DNA of 12,080 nucleotides from CAZVFX01 sp964626565 (GTDB lineage: Bacteria; Myxococcota_A; UBA9042; CAIXZC01): assembly GCA_964626565.1 (NCBI GenBank), contig CAZVFX010000170.1:1-12080 (forward strand), read 5' to 3'. The notes below the pieces were generated by a model that saw nothing but the letters and a program-made list of their open reading frames with translations, was not told the DNA's origin and searched no databases. Numbering within the stretch: the first letter of the stretch is position 1; every line of letters starts with the position of its first letter. Below are positions 1-9,300 of the stretch, piece after piece. Made by a program: the position numbers and the translations under genes.

Positions 1-30
1 GACGACATCCAGGCGGTTGTCGTTGACTAG
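1..30 (+). CDS. groES: Co-chaperonin GroES, C-terminal end (partial)
   Basis: The window opens inside a reading frame whose last nine codons read DDIQAVVVD and then TAG. This resembles the usual GroES C-terminus (acidic pair, Ile, hydrophobic run, final acidic residue). It lies 40 bases upstream of groEL, the standard groES-groEL order. GroES is the heptameric lid of the GroEL folding chamber in the cytoplasm. Only the tail is visible, so the call rests on position plus this short match. Any CIRCE/HrcA or heat-shock promoter for the operon would be upstream of the window. Confidence 0.8.
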   Translation, partial: DDIQAVVVD

Positions 31-70
31 TAAACAAGGTTGCTAAGGGAAAAGATAAGGAGGAATAGCC

Positions 71-1738
<1,668 letters not shown>

Positions 1739-1763
1739 AGGCTCGTCTGGAGTCTCAGATGTA

Positions 1764-1812
1764 ATCCTGAGCACTTCGGGTACCCTCTGCATAAACTCCG
1801 TCGAAGGATCCC
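1764..1812. repeat. Dispersed-repeat-like element, long form
   Basis: Between groEL and the epimerase gene lies ATCCTGAGC (1764-1772) and, 27 bases later, GTCGAAGGATCC (1800-1811). The same two end blocks flank a much shorter centre at 4451-4475. The ends are partly inverted (TCCT/AGGA, TTCGG/CCGTCGAA), so a bulged hairpin can form. I recall similar TCCTGAGC...GTCGAAGGA segments scattered in many environmental bacterial genomes, but could not search for them. It may affect groEL readthrough into the next gene. It has no T-tract and is not a classical terminator. Confidence 0.5.
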
Positions 1813-1831
1813 CTTCTTGCAGGTGAAACCA

Positions 1832-2230
1832 ATGGCAAAGATCGACCATATCGGCATCGCGGTCAACGACCTCGACGCAGCAATACCTTTCTTCAGGGAC
1901 CACCTCAACCTCACTTTGAAAGAGACCAAAGAGCTGCCCGACCGGGGCTTGAAGATAGCTTTCTTTCAGGTAGGTGAAACGTTGGTGGAGCTGCTTGCGC
2001 CTCTTTCCGAGGACTCGCAGATCTCCAAGTTCCTGGCCAAGAAGGGTGAGGGGATCCATCACATCGCGTTTACCACTCCCGACATCAAAGGCCACATGGA
2101 CGACCTGACGGAAGCCGGCGTGCGCATGGCAACCCCCGAGGTCACCATCGGCGCCGAAGGTTTCCCCATCGCATTCCTGCATCCCAAGTTCTCCCACGGC
2201 GTTCTGACTGAGCTTATCGAGAAAGACTGA
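1832..2230 (+). CDS. mce: Methylmalonyl-CoA epimerase (VOC superfamily)
   Basis: The product has 132 residues, a normal length for methylmalonyl-CoA epimerase. This enzyme interconverts (R)- and (S)-methylmalonyl-CoA in the cytoplasm, linking propionyl-CoA carboxylation to B12-dependent methylmalonyl-CoA mutase. Two beta-alpha-beta-beta-beta modules of the VOC fold are visible, starting at KIDHIGIAV and GIHHIAF. The expected metal ligands are His6, Gln46 (FFQVGE), His77 (second His of GIHHIAF) and Glu127 (LTELIEK). The ATG at 1832 is preferred over an in-frame TTG at 1817 because AGGTG at 1821-1825 is correctly spaced and the family begins next to the first strand. It lies 93 bases after groEL, separated by a repeat-like element, so co-transcription is uncertain. 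No mutase or carboxylase gene is in the window. Other VOC enzymes are possible but fit the Gln ligand and the length less well. Confidence 0.93.
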   Translation: MAKIDHIGIAVNDLDAAIPFFRDHLNLTLKETKELPDRGLKIAFFQVGETLVELLAPLSEDSQISKFLAKKGEGIHHIAFTTPDIKGHMDDLTEAGVRMATPEVTIGAEGFPIAFLHPKFSHGVLTELIEKD

Positions 2231-2236
2231 TCCAAG

Positions 2237-2360
2237 CTGCGACGGCTGAGGCAGTACGGCTTCGAGGCGCGAGTCGAGATTCGAGCGAGGCGTACATCCG
2301 TACGTTGAAGCGAGAGGCGAGCCGATGAACGTAGAAGACGTGCCGGCTCAGTCGTTGCAG
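2237..2360. repeat. Large imperfect palindrome between convergent genes
   Basis: The left arm 2237-2263 pairs with the right arm 2360-2334. By hand about 22 of 27 positions match, including a few G-T pairs; the run 2237-2250 with 2347-2360 is uninterrupted if G-T is allowed. At the centre a perfect CGTAC/GTACG hairpin (2291-2295 and 2300-2304) has a 4-base loop ATCC. The sides between hold purine-rich GCGAG/CGAGGCG repeats. It fills nearly the whole gap between the epimerase and the cysteine-rich lipoprotein, and its right arm contains that gene's last codons and stop. It could be a shared 3' mRNA structure, a bidirectional terminator without T-tracts, or a mobile palindromic repeat unit. Confidence 0.65.
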
Positions 2361-3676
2361 TAGCCGGCGCCTTGTTTGGCGTAGTAGTTAGCGCAATTAG
2401 GCTGGTCACTGTCGGGGTCGCAGGAAGGCTCTTCCCCCTTGTCCGTGTTGCACAACTGGAAGCACTTGTAGCCGCCTCCTGAGGGGTCGGAAATGCACAT
2501 AAGGCCCGGGACACAGTCATTGGGGACGCCGGAACAGGCGGCCCCCAACTCGTTGGCCCCAACCGGCTGGCACACCGGCTTCATCGCAGTGCCGTCGAAA
2601 TAGCACGCTTCCGTCTCCAACTTGCACTCCTGCTTCAGAAGGTCGCAATCTTCCACCGTCGCACCGCCGCCGCTGCACACCTTGTACGGAGAGTCCATCA
2701 ACTCGATGCACTGGTTTCCCTCGCCGCAATCTTCGTGCAGCTTGCAAATCTGGAAGCACATGGCGCTGCCTTCTCCAATGGAGATGCAAATCCCTTCCTT
2801 GCAGCTATCGGTTCCACCGCACGGGTCTCCGTATCCCTGCTCGCCGGCCACTTCGCATACCGGGGAAGTCCCTCCCGAGGCGTAGGTGCAGTACTGGTCG
2901 GGCGGGCACATCGTGTTGGTGATGGGGTCACACGGTCCGCACGTGCCCGTTTCCGGGTTGCAGAATTCACCGTCCGTCACGCAGCCGCCGCAGCTTCCGC
3001 CGCAGCCGTCGTCTCCGCAGTCCTTGCCGGTGCAGTCCGGCACACACGGGGAGGTACAGGTAAGGGTCTCCTGGCTGCAGAAACCTGTTGAGCACACTCC
3101 GCAGCTTCCGCCGCAGCCGTTGGGCCCGCAGTTCTTGTCCAGGCAGTCGGGTATGCAACCTTCCGGCTTCGGCTCACACGTGAAGGCCGGGAAAACGCAC
3201 ACCAGATCGCCGGTGCAGTCGCCGCACGTCTCACCGCAGCCGTTGGGGCCGCACTCCGCGTCGCCGCAAATCGGGTCGCACACGAACTCCTGGCACTCGC
3301 CGCCGTTACACGAAAAACCGGTGGGGCAGGCGCCGCAGCTTCCGCCGCAACCGTCGTCGCCGCACTCTCTTCCGTCGCAAACAAACGCGGAATCGCAGTC
3401 CACCTCGCACGATTTATCATCGACGCAGTTCTGGTGCTTTTTGCACGTGTCCTGTTCGTTCCAGGTCATGGCGCCTTCGGTGCCCGATACGATGCAGATC
3501 AGCACCGCCTCATCACCACTGAACGACTCGCCGCAAGCAGTAGCCTTGTCCGTCTCGCAGGTCTCTCCCGCCTTAGGTCCTGTCGTTGTCTCGCCGTTGT
3601 CGCCATTCCCACCGCCGCCTCCGCAAGCGCTGAAGACCATCGCAAACACTATCGCTGTTGCTGCCCGACAATACAT
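2348..3676 (-). CDS. Cysteine-rich secreted lipoprotein with CGDDGCGGSCG modules
   Basis: This predicted lipoprotein has 442 residues. The signal peptide (1-17) ends in a lipobox-like FSAC with Cys18, followed by a Gly-rich tether. The mature part holds over 60 cysteines (hand count), surely disulfide-bonded outside the cytoplasm. Four tandem modules at about 94-128, 133-167, 174-207 and 211-246 share the pattern C-x3-C-x4-C-x4-C-x3-C-x2-C around a core like CGDDGCGGSCG. The rest, 249-440, has looser cysteine spacing, including CFQIC and CFQLC segments that look like an internal duplication. The ATG at 3676 is chosen because the signal peptide starts there; the frame runs open to 3733, but the predicted promoter lies in that extension. 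A G-run just upstream serves as a weak ribosome site. No catalytic motif was found. The role is unknown: probably a surface adhesion or structural protein of the type common in Myxococcota/Bradymonadota. Confidence 0.85.
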   Translation of the reverse strand: MYCRAATAIVFAMVFSACGGGGGNGDNGETTTGPKAGETCETDKATACGESFSGDEAVLICIVSGTEGAMTWNEQDTCKKHQNCVDDKSCEVDCDSAFVCDGRECGDDGCGGSCGACPTGFSCNGGECQEFVCDPICGDAECGPNGCGETCGDCTGDLVCVFPAFTCEPKPEGCIPDCLDKNCGPNGCGGSCGVCSTGFCSQETLTCTSPCVPDCTGKDCGDDGCGGSCGGCVTDGEFCNPETGTCGPCDPITNTMCPPDQYCTYASGGTSPVCEVAGEQGYGDPCGGTDSCKEGICISIGEGSAMCFQICKLHEDCGEGNQCIELMDSPYKVCSGGGATVEDCDLLKQECKLETEACYFDGTAMKPVCQPVGANELGAACSGVPNDCVPGLMCISDPSGGGYKCFQLCNTDKGEEPSCDPDSDQPNCANYYAKQGAGYCND

Positions 3677-3687
3677 GTCGACCCCCA

Positions 3688-3715
3688 AATCCTGTTGAGT
3701 TTCATCAACAGGATT
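3688..3715. promoter_or_regulatory. 11-bp perfect dyad, candidate operator
   Basis: AATCCTGTTGA at 3688-3698 and TCAACAGGATT at 3705-3715 are exact reverse complements separated by 6 bases. The dyad overlaps the predicted -10 box (3713-3718) and transcription start (about 3706) of the cysteine-rich lipoprotein gene. A transcript starting near 3706 would lack most of the first arm, so a DNA operator for a dimeric repressor fits better than an RNA hairpin. The regulator is not identifiable here. Confidence 0.55.
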
Positions 3716-3741
3716 GTACGCGAAGCCACCCAAAGTGGCAA
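3713..3741 (-). promoter_or_regulatory. Predicted sigma-70-type promoter of the cysteine-rich lipoprotein gene
   Basis: On the - strand, TTGCCA (3741-3736) and TACAAT (3718-3713) are separated by exactly 17 bases. Each box matches the consensus at five of six positions. The start would be near 3706, about 30 bases before the ATG at 3676. A small dyad, GCCAC/GTGGC (3725-3729 and 3735-3739), lies in the spacer and -35 edge. Confidence 0.6.
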
Positions 3742-3763
3742 ATCAAAGGTGAAAGGCGGCGGC

Positions 3764-3791
3764 CAGCTATCAGCCATCAGCGCTCAGCAAC
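3764..3791. repeat. Degenerate 7-bp tandem array (CAGCNNN)
   Basis: Four 7-bp units begin with CAGC at 3764, 3771, 3778 and 3785: CAGCTAT, CAGCCAT, CAGCGCT, CAGCAAC. The array lies in the gap between the radical SAM gene's stop and the promoter of the cysteine-rich lipoprotein gene. It is one of four arrays in this window with the same period but different cores. Confidence 0.65.
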
Positions 3792-3806
3792 ATCTCACCA
3801 GACCCG

Positions 3807-6281
3807 TCATGGCTCCTGAAACAGCAGCTCGCTGCGCGCGGCCCAAGCTATTTCGGTGTCCGGCAATGCCTCACCCAGAATGCGGTCGATACGCGGCCCG
3901 TTGGCCGCCCACTGTACCTCCACCAGCTCGGTTCCTTTCGGAGCCGGCGGGTCAAAGTGCGGCGGATTCTCAATCCGGGACACTGCACCGAGGTGAGGCA
4001 CGTCCCCGGAAGCGGCCAGTGCAGTGAGCGTACCCACCGGGTCTGTCCCCCTCAAAGCCAGCAGGAACGTCACCTTCGCCGGCTTGGAGATCTTGCGGCC
4101 GCCCGGCTCCGGTTCAATTGCCGAGACGAATTCGATGCCCGGCACCGAAACTTCGTTTAGGGCGGCTGCCAGGCGTGCGATGTCCACTTCGCCCTCGCAG
4201 TGTACTTCCACCACTTCCCCGTGCCCGGCAAATCCCAGCGGAAGCGGGGCCGGGAAGTAGAAACGGGGACGGGGGTTGAACCCCCGGGAGCGGGCCACCA
4301 CAACTCCGGCCCGGCGGAAGATCAGTGTCAGTTGACGCAATAGGTCCAGGTGCCCCAGGAGAACCGCGGGACCCACCTTGCGGTAGGTGAGCCAGATGCG
4401 CCGGCTCTCGGGCGGCGCTGGATGGTCGATGGTCGATGGTCGAGAGTCTGTCATCCTGAGCGTGGTCGAAGGACCCCCTGACGGTTGGGAGGGGCGGCAG
4501 GGTTGTTGCTCCGGCTCAGGGCAGTCCGCACCGCACTGGTAGCAGATGAATTGCTCGGCGAAGGGGGTGCACGGCTTGGTGGTTTTGCCCGCAAAACCGC
4601 GCTCCCGTTCCCGCCACAGGAACTTGTTGGACACCGGGATCTTCATGTGCTCCCAAGGCAGTCGTTCGTCTTGAGGGAACTGCCCCAGGAAACGTAACGG
4701 ATCAACCCCCGTCGCCTGGAACCCGCCATCCCATACGGCGAGGTTGAAGAACTCGTCCCAGCTATCGAAACGGGCGCCGTTTTTCCACGCCTCCTCGATG
4801 ACTGCAGCAAGGCTTGCATCGCCTCGCGTCAGAGTCGCCTCCAGCAAGGACATTTCGTGGTTGTGCCACTTCAACTGCAGGTTTTTGCCTCGCCGGGGGA
4901 ATTTCCCCCTCAGGCGGCTGATCCGTCGGCTCAACTCCTCTCTCGTCGCCATTCCTTCCCACTGGAACGGAGTGTGGGGTCTGGGCACGAACATGGAAAC
5001 ACTGGCCGTCAGGCTTGCCTTGTGCCGGTATCGTTCCCTCAAAATATCGTAGCAGCGCCCGGACAGGCTGGCGATGGCATCCACATCTTCATCGGTCTCT
5101 GTGGGCAGGCCGATCATGAAGTACAATTTTACCCTGTTGAAACCCCGGGCCGCAATATCGCCAATAGCGGTCAGCAATTGCTCGTCGGTGACGTTCTTGT
5201 TGATGAGGTTGCGCAGCCGCTGGCTGCCCGCCTCCGGCGCCAGAGTCAGGCTGGAAGGCCGGTTGGCGGCCAGAACGTCCAGCACCTCGTCTTCTACGCC
5301 ATAGGCCCGCAGCGAGGAGATCGACAAAGACACCCTTCTTTCCTTCGCAATCCGGTCCACGTCATCTGCCAGCGGAACGAGTTGTGAGTAGTCGGCGGTA
5401 GACAGAGAGGCCAGTGAGAATTCGTCAAATCCGGTGAGGTCCAGGCTCTGCTCAATCCAGGAAACCACCGAGTCGGGAGAGCGCTCACGGGGGCGCCGGT
5501 AGGTGAACCCAGCTTCGCAGAAACGGCAGCCCTGCTGGCAACCCCGGGCCAACTCCACCGACAGGCGGTCGAAAATCGTCTCCGTCGCGGGCACCGGGAA
5601 CTCATGGAACGGAAGGTAGGCGTCCAGGTCAGCTACGGTCTGCTTCTCGATGGCCGCGTCCGGGCCGGGATGAACTGAAGGAACGTAGACCCCGGCCTCA
5701 CCGGCCAGCGCCTTGAGTACCTCCGTCTTTCCCCCGGCTCTGACGTCCGTCACTTTGTCGAGGAACCTGGGCAGCGCCTCTTCGCCGTCCCCGGGGATGA
5801 AGCAATCGAAAAACGGCGCTACAGGCTCCGGATGGGTCGCGCAAGGCCCCCCGCCAACGATGAGCGGAACGTCATCAGTCCGATCCGCGGCCCGCAGCGG
5901 GATGCCCGCCAGATCGAGAATGGTGAGTACATTGGTGTAGGTCAGTTCGTATTGCAGAGAGAACCCGAGCACGTCGAATTCACCCAGGGGGATCTGCCCC
6001 TGTCGGGAGCGCAGGGGGGCTCCTTTTTCCTTCAACAATTCCTGCATGTCCGGCCAGGGTGAAAAGGCCATGTCCACATAGACCCCTTCCTTCCTCGCCA
6101 GCAGCGAGTACAGAATTCTCATACCCGTGTTGGACATGCCGATCTCGTACAGGTCGGGAAAGACCAGCGCCACCTTCAGGTCACCAGGTTTCGGCTCCTT
6201 GAATCCCAGGGGGAAATATTCCGGCCCCATATACCGCGCCGGTTTGCGAATACCTGCAGCCAAAATATCGTGGACGTCCAA
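3807..6281 (-). CDS. Radical SAM protein (TIGR03960-type) fused to DUF2344
   Basis: The protein has 824 residues from a TTG start. The N-terminal part (about 13-180) carries KPARYMG and looks like a B12-binding-type domain (KVALVFPDLYEIGMSN, VGGGP). The radical SAM cluster motif CQQGCRFC is at 248-255, and SLTLAPEAGS at 344-353 is typical of this family. Four cysteines (571, 580, 583, 587) may bind a second metal site. A linker (about 591-628) leads to a DUF2344/TIGR03936 domain (629-824; GFNPRPRF at 667-674). The family is expected to cleave S-adenosylmethionine with a [4Fe-4S] cluster in the cytoplasm; its substrate is unknown. In other genomes it often neighbours RNase E/G or rplU, absent here. 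The TTG at 6281 has GGAGG at 6287-6291, 5 bases away, whereas an ATG at 6296 has no ribosome site and would lie only about 4 bases from the predicted transcription start. The linker includes an in-frame repeat insertion. Confidence 0.88.
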   Translation of the reverse strand: MDVHDILAAGIRKPARYMGPEYFPLGFKEPKPGDLKVALVFPDLYEIGMSNTGMRILYSLLARKEGVYVDMAFSPWPDMQELLKEKGAPLRSRQGQIPLGEFDVLGFSLQYELTYTNVLTILDLAGIPLRAADRTDDVPLIVGGGPCATHPEPVAPFFDCFIPGDGEEALPRFLDKVTDVRAGGKTEVLKALAGEAGVYVPSVHPGPDAAIEKQTVADLDAYLPFHEFPVPATETIFDRLSVELARGCQQGCRFCEAGFTYRRPRERSPDSVVSWIEQSLDLTGFDEFSLASLSTADYSQLVPLADDVDRIAKERRVSLSISSLRAYGVEDEVLDVLAANRPSSLTLAPEAGSQRLRNLINKNVTDEQLLTAIGDIAARGFNRVKLYFMIGLPTETDEDVDAIASLSGRCYDILRERYRHKASLTASVSMFVPRPHTPFQWEGMATREELSRRISRLRGKFPRRGKNLQLKWHNHEMSLLEATLTRGDASLAAVIEEAWKNGARFDSWDEFFNLAVWDGGFQATGVDPLRFLGQFPQDERLPWEHMKIPVSNKFLWRERERGFAGKTTKPCTPFAEQFICYQCGADCPEPEQQPCRPSQPSGGPSTTLRMTDSRPSTIDHPAPPESRRIWLTYRKVGPAVLLGHLDLLRQLTLIFRRAGVVVARSRGFNPRPRFYFPAPLPLGFAGHGEVVEVHCEGEVDIARLAAALNEVSVPGIEFVSAIEPEPGGRKISKPAKVTFLLALRGTDPVGTLTALAASGDVPHLGAVSRIENPPHFDPPAPKGTELVEVQWAANGPRIDRILGEALPDTEIAWAARSELLFQEP
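4421..4448. repeat. 7-bp tandem array (GATGGTC) inside the radical SAM gene
   Basis: Three perfect GATGGTC units (4421-4441) are followed by a degenerate fourth, GAGAGTC (4442-4448). The array is read in frame on the - strand as SRPSTIDHP in the linker between the radical SAM and DUF2344 domains. It directly abuts the dispersed-repeat-like element at 4451-4475. Confidence 0.8.
4451..4475. repeat. Dispersed-repeat-like element, short form, in coding frame
   Basis: TCATCCTGAGC and GTCGAAGGACC frame a two- to three-base centre. The end blocks are shared with 1764-1812. On the - strand it is translated in frame as GPSTTLRMTD within the linker of the radical SAM protein. From memory, this peptide and DNA pattern recurs in unrelated proteins of environmental genomes, as expected of a dispersed repeat rather than a conserved protein segment. 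Confidence 0.6.
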
Positions 6282-6306
6282 CGTCTCCTCCCTCATTCGG
6301 AGGGGG

Positions 6307-6335
6307 AGTATACGGGCTATGGTCGTGTCATGCAA
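6307..6335 (-). promoter_or_regulatory. Predicted promoter of the radical SAM gene
   Basis: On the - strand, TTGCAT (6335-6330) and TATACT (6312-6307) are separated by 17 bases. The -10 matches the consensus at five of six positions; the -35 matches only TTG. The predicted start near 6300 gives a leader of about 19 bases containing GGAGG before the TTG start at 6281. The site occupies the 65-base gap after the esterase gene, so the radical SAM gene can be transcribed independently. Confidence 0.5.
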
Positions 6336-6346
6336 TCGGGTTGGTT

Positions 6347-9300
6347 CTACAGGTCCGGGTCAAACGGTTTGACGCCGCTCAGTACGTAGATCCAGGCGTT
6401 GGTCGCCATGTCGCCGCCCAGCGCTTCGTAGGCCCATGTATCGTAGTGATAGTCGTCCCACAAGGCGCAAGCCTGGTCGCCCTCATCGTCGAAGCACGGC
6501 GCGGTGAACTCCCGGGGGAGTTTGCTTACCAGCACCGCCTTTTCCACCATCTCCTGGACCTGCTGCTGCCCCTTGATGATCTCCAATGACTGCGCTGCAA
6601 ACGCTTCCGAGAACGGCAGCCGGTGCCCGATTTCCGATATGAAGAACGCATCGAAACCTACCTCTTCATCGAAGTGGGTGAGCAACGCAGCCAGGGCGTC
6701 GCGATATGCGTCCCAAGCTACTGCCGCGTTGGCGTCGCTCTCCCCCTGGTGCCAGAGCACGTATTTCTTGGCCACCAGATAGTCGGGGTGGGCGTCGATG
6801 TGCGCCTGGGCTGCAGCGTATGCCGCCGCGGCCGTGTCCCACAGACCGTCGTTGTCTTCCACGTCAATCCAGTCGCCCTTGCCTACGTCCGCCGACTCCA
6901 GCAGCGCAGTGCCCCCCTTGGCCCGGCAGACGAATACCGGGATTCGCCCCGAAAGGTCGAACCAGGCTTTTCCGAATGCCAGCACGAAGCTTGTCTCGTC
7001 GCTGGTCCAGTAGTTGCCTGCGGGGAGTCCGGTAGGATAGGCCAGCGTAGCCAACTGGTCCGCCGCCGGGTCGTATTCGAACGTTGCGCCGGGCGCCCCC
7101 GGGATTCCCGACGGTCCTTTGCCCCGCCCCCTGGCGTTGGATTGGCCCAACACCAGGAACAGATCAACTTCGAACGGGCCTACCTGGCATTCCGGTCCGC
7201 ACACCACCTCTCCGCCGCAGCCGTCATCCCACGTCCCGCAGTCTTCTCCCAACTCCGGACAGGTCGCCGGCGCGCAGGCGCACGAGCCGTCCGCACACTG
7301 CTCATCCGGCCCACACTCTCCGCAACTCGCCCCGCACCCGTCTTCGCCGCACTCCTTATCGTCGCACGCGCTGTATATGCACTCGCCTGCGGCGCAGGTG
7401 TGCCCGCACTCGCACCCGCAATCGAGGGGGCAGGTGGTGCACGTTTCGGCCTCGCCGCACACCCCGTCGCCGCAACCGGGTGCGAACGTTTCCACGACCA
7501 GGTCATACGACGCGCCTACCGCGGGGCCATACCCTCGTACCTGCACGTAGAAATTTGAGGAAAACTGGGTTGTGTGCACGATCTGTTCGTTGTCGGTGAG
7601 GGTCGTCGATTTGGCGATGTAGCCGACGCAATTGCCGTGGGGATACAGGAACAATTCCAGGTTGCCCAGGGTGTTGTCGAACAGGATAGATATTTCCAGA
7701 GTTTCCTCTGCGTCGGCGTGAACCAGGTACCAATCCTCATCTCCTCCGGCGCACAGGCCCATATCAGGATAGAGGCCCGGCTCCAACGATGTCGTCTGGG
7801 TGCACAGGTTGTTGGGCTCGTTGCCGTCGTCGCTGCTGCATACGCACACTTCCGCGACACACTCTTCCCACGTCGCACAATCGACGCAACACGCTCCGCA
7901 ATCGGCCGCGCAGGATATGCAATCCTCCTCCACGTGGCACTCCCCGTCCCCGCACTCCGGCAGCCCCAGGATCAGCACCAGCGAATAGTCGTTACCCATG
8001 GCCGGAGCCAGGGCCACGACCCGCAGCAGGTAGGTCGAATTGCCGGGGGAAGTGTATGTAATCTTTTCGTTGTCCGAGTGGGACACGGAGGAAGCCAAGT
8101 ACCCGGCACAATTGGATGCTTGGTGGAGGTAGAGATCCAAGTCGCCATCACCGTTCTCGAAGACTATCTCAGCCTGCAAGGTTTTTCCCGCCTCCACCTC
8201 GATGAGGTACCAGTCTTCGTCCCCTCCGGGGCAGACGGTAAGGCCATTATACACACCCGTGTCCAGCGTCGTAGCCACGGTGCAAAGGTCGTTTGGCTCG
8301 AACCCTACGTCGTCGGAGCACATGCACGTCGCGTCGGCACACCCGAGCCCGGGAGCGCAGGGACCACACTCGCCCCCGCAGCCGTCATCGCCGCATTCCT
8401 TCCCTTCGCAATCGGGAGTGCAGCAGCCATGCTCGACGCAAACCTGGCCCGGCGGGCAGATGCCGCACAACTGCCCGCACCCGGCCGGTCCACACACCCA
8501 GCCCGCGTCGCAGAACGGCAGGCATCCTTCGCAATCGGCGGGGCAGGTAAACGGTGATTCCTCCTCCGCGCATTCGCCGTCGCCGCAATCCGCGCAGTCA
8601 AGAACGCAAGACCCGTTCTCCTGTTCGCCGATGGCGCAGATCCCGTCCCCGCACGGCCCGCAGTCCAGAGGGCAGTTGGCCGGTGTCTCTCCCCACCAGC
8701 AGATGCCGTCACCGCAAGGCGCCGAGCAATCCTGGGGGCAGGGCTCCGGCTGGTTGCCCCACTTGCCGCACACTCCGTCGCCACAGATGCCGCAGTCCAC
8801 CGGGCAACCCGAAACCGTCTCACCCGGCTCGCACAGGCCGTCGCCACAGGGCGGGCCGCAGTCGGGAGGGCAGTTGAACGCACTTTCCGCGTCGTCGCAA
8901 ATGCCGTCGCCGCAACCGGGCACGCAGTCCCCCGCATCGCATCCCTCTGCAAAATCGGCGTAGCCGCAAATACCGTCGTCGCACGGTCCGCAGTCTGTGG
9001 GGCAGTGCCCTTCTGCTCCTTCCTCTTCGCCCGCGTCGCAAGCGCCGTCCCCGCACGCAGGCACGCAATCGTGCACGCAAGACGCTTCGTCCTCGTTTGC
9101 GCCGCATAATCCGTCACCGCACGCGCCGCAGTCGCCGGGGCATAGCTCCGCCGTCTCCCACGGTTCCCCTTGCTCGCATTTTCCATCGCCGCACACTGTT
9201 GGGCAGAGCCCGCAGTCAACGGGGCAAGTGGTGCAGTCTTCCCCGTCTTCTTCCACGCACTCCCCGTCGCTGCAGGTGGGGCATGGGCCGCAATCTTCGG

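Noticed and set aside
2886..3698. + strand frame rich in PPQPSSPQS repeats
   Set aside because: It is the antisense reading of the repeated cysteine modules in the - strand lipoprotein; the repetition is inherited from those modules, and the - strand frame has signal peptide and promoter.
3688..3715. Rho-independent terminator for the radical SAM gene
   Set aside because: The stem is not GC-rich and is not followed by a T-tract on the - strand; it lies over 90 bases past the radical SAM stop and overlaps a good promoter.
8202..8963. + strand Ser/Pro/His-rich frame, and similar + strand frames at 6623-7558, 7119-7550 and 9097-9852
   Set aside because: These are antisense shadows of the large esterase lipoprotein, whose - strand frame carries full domain motifs.
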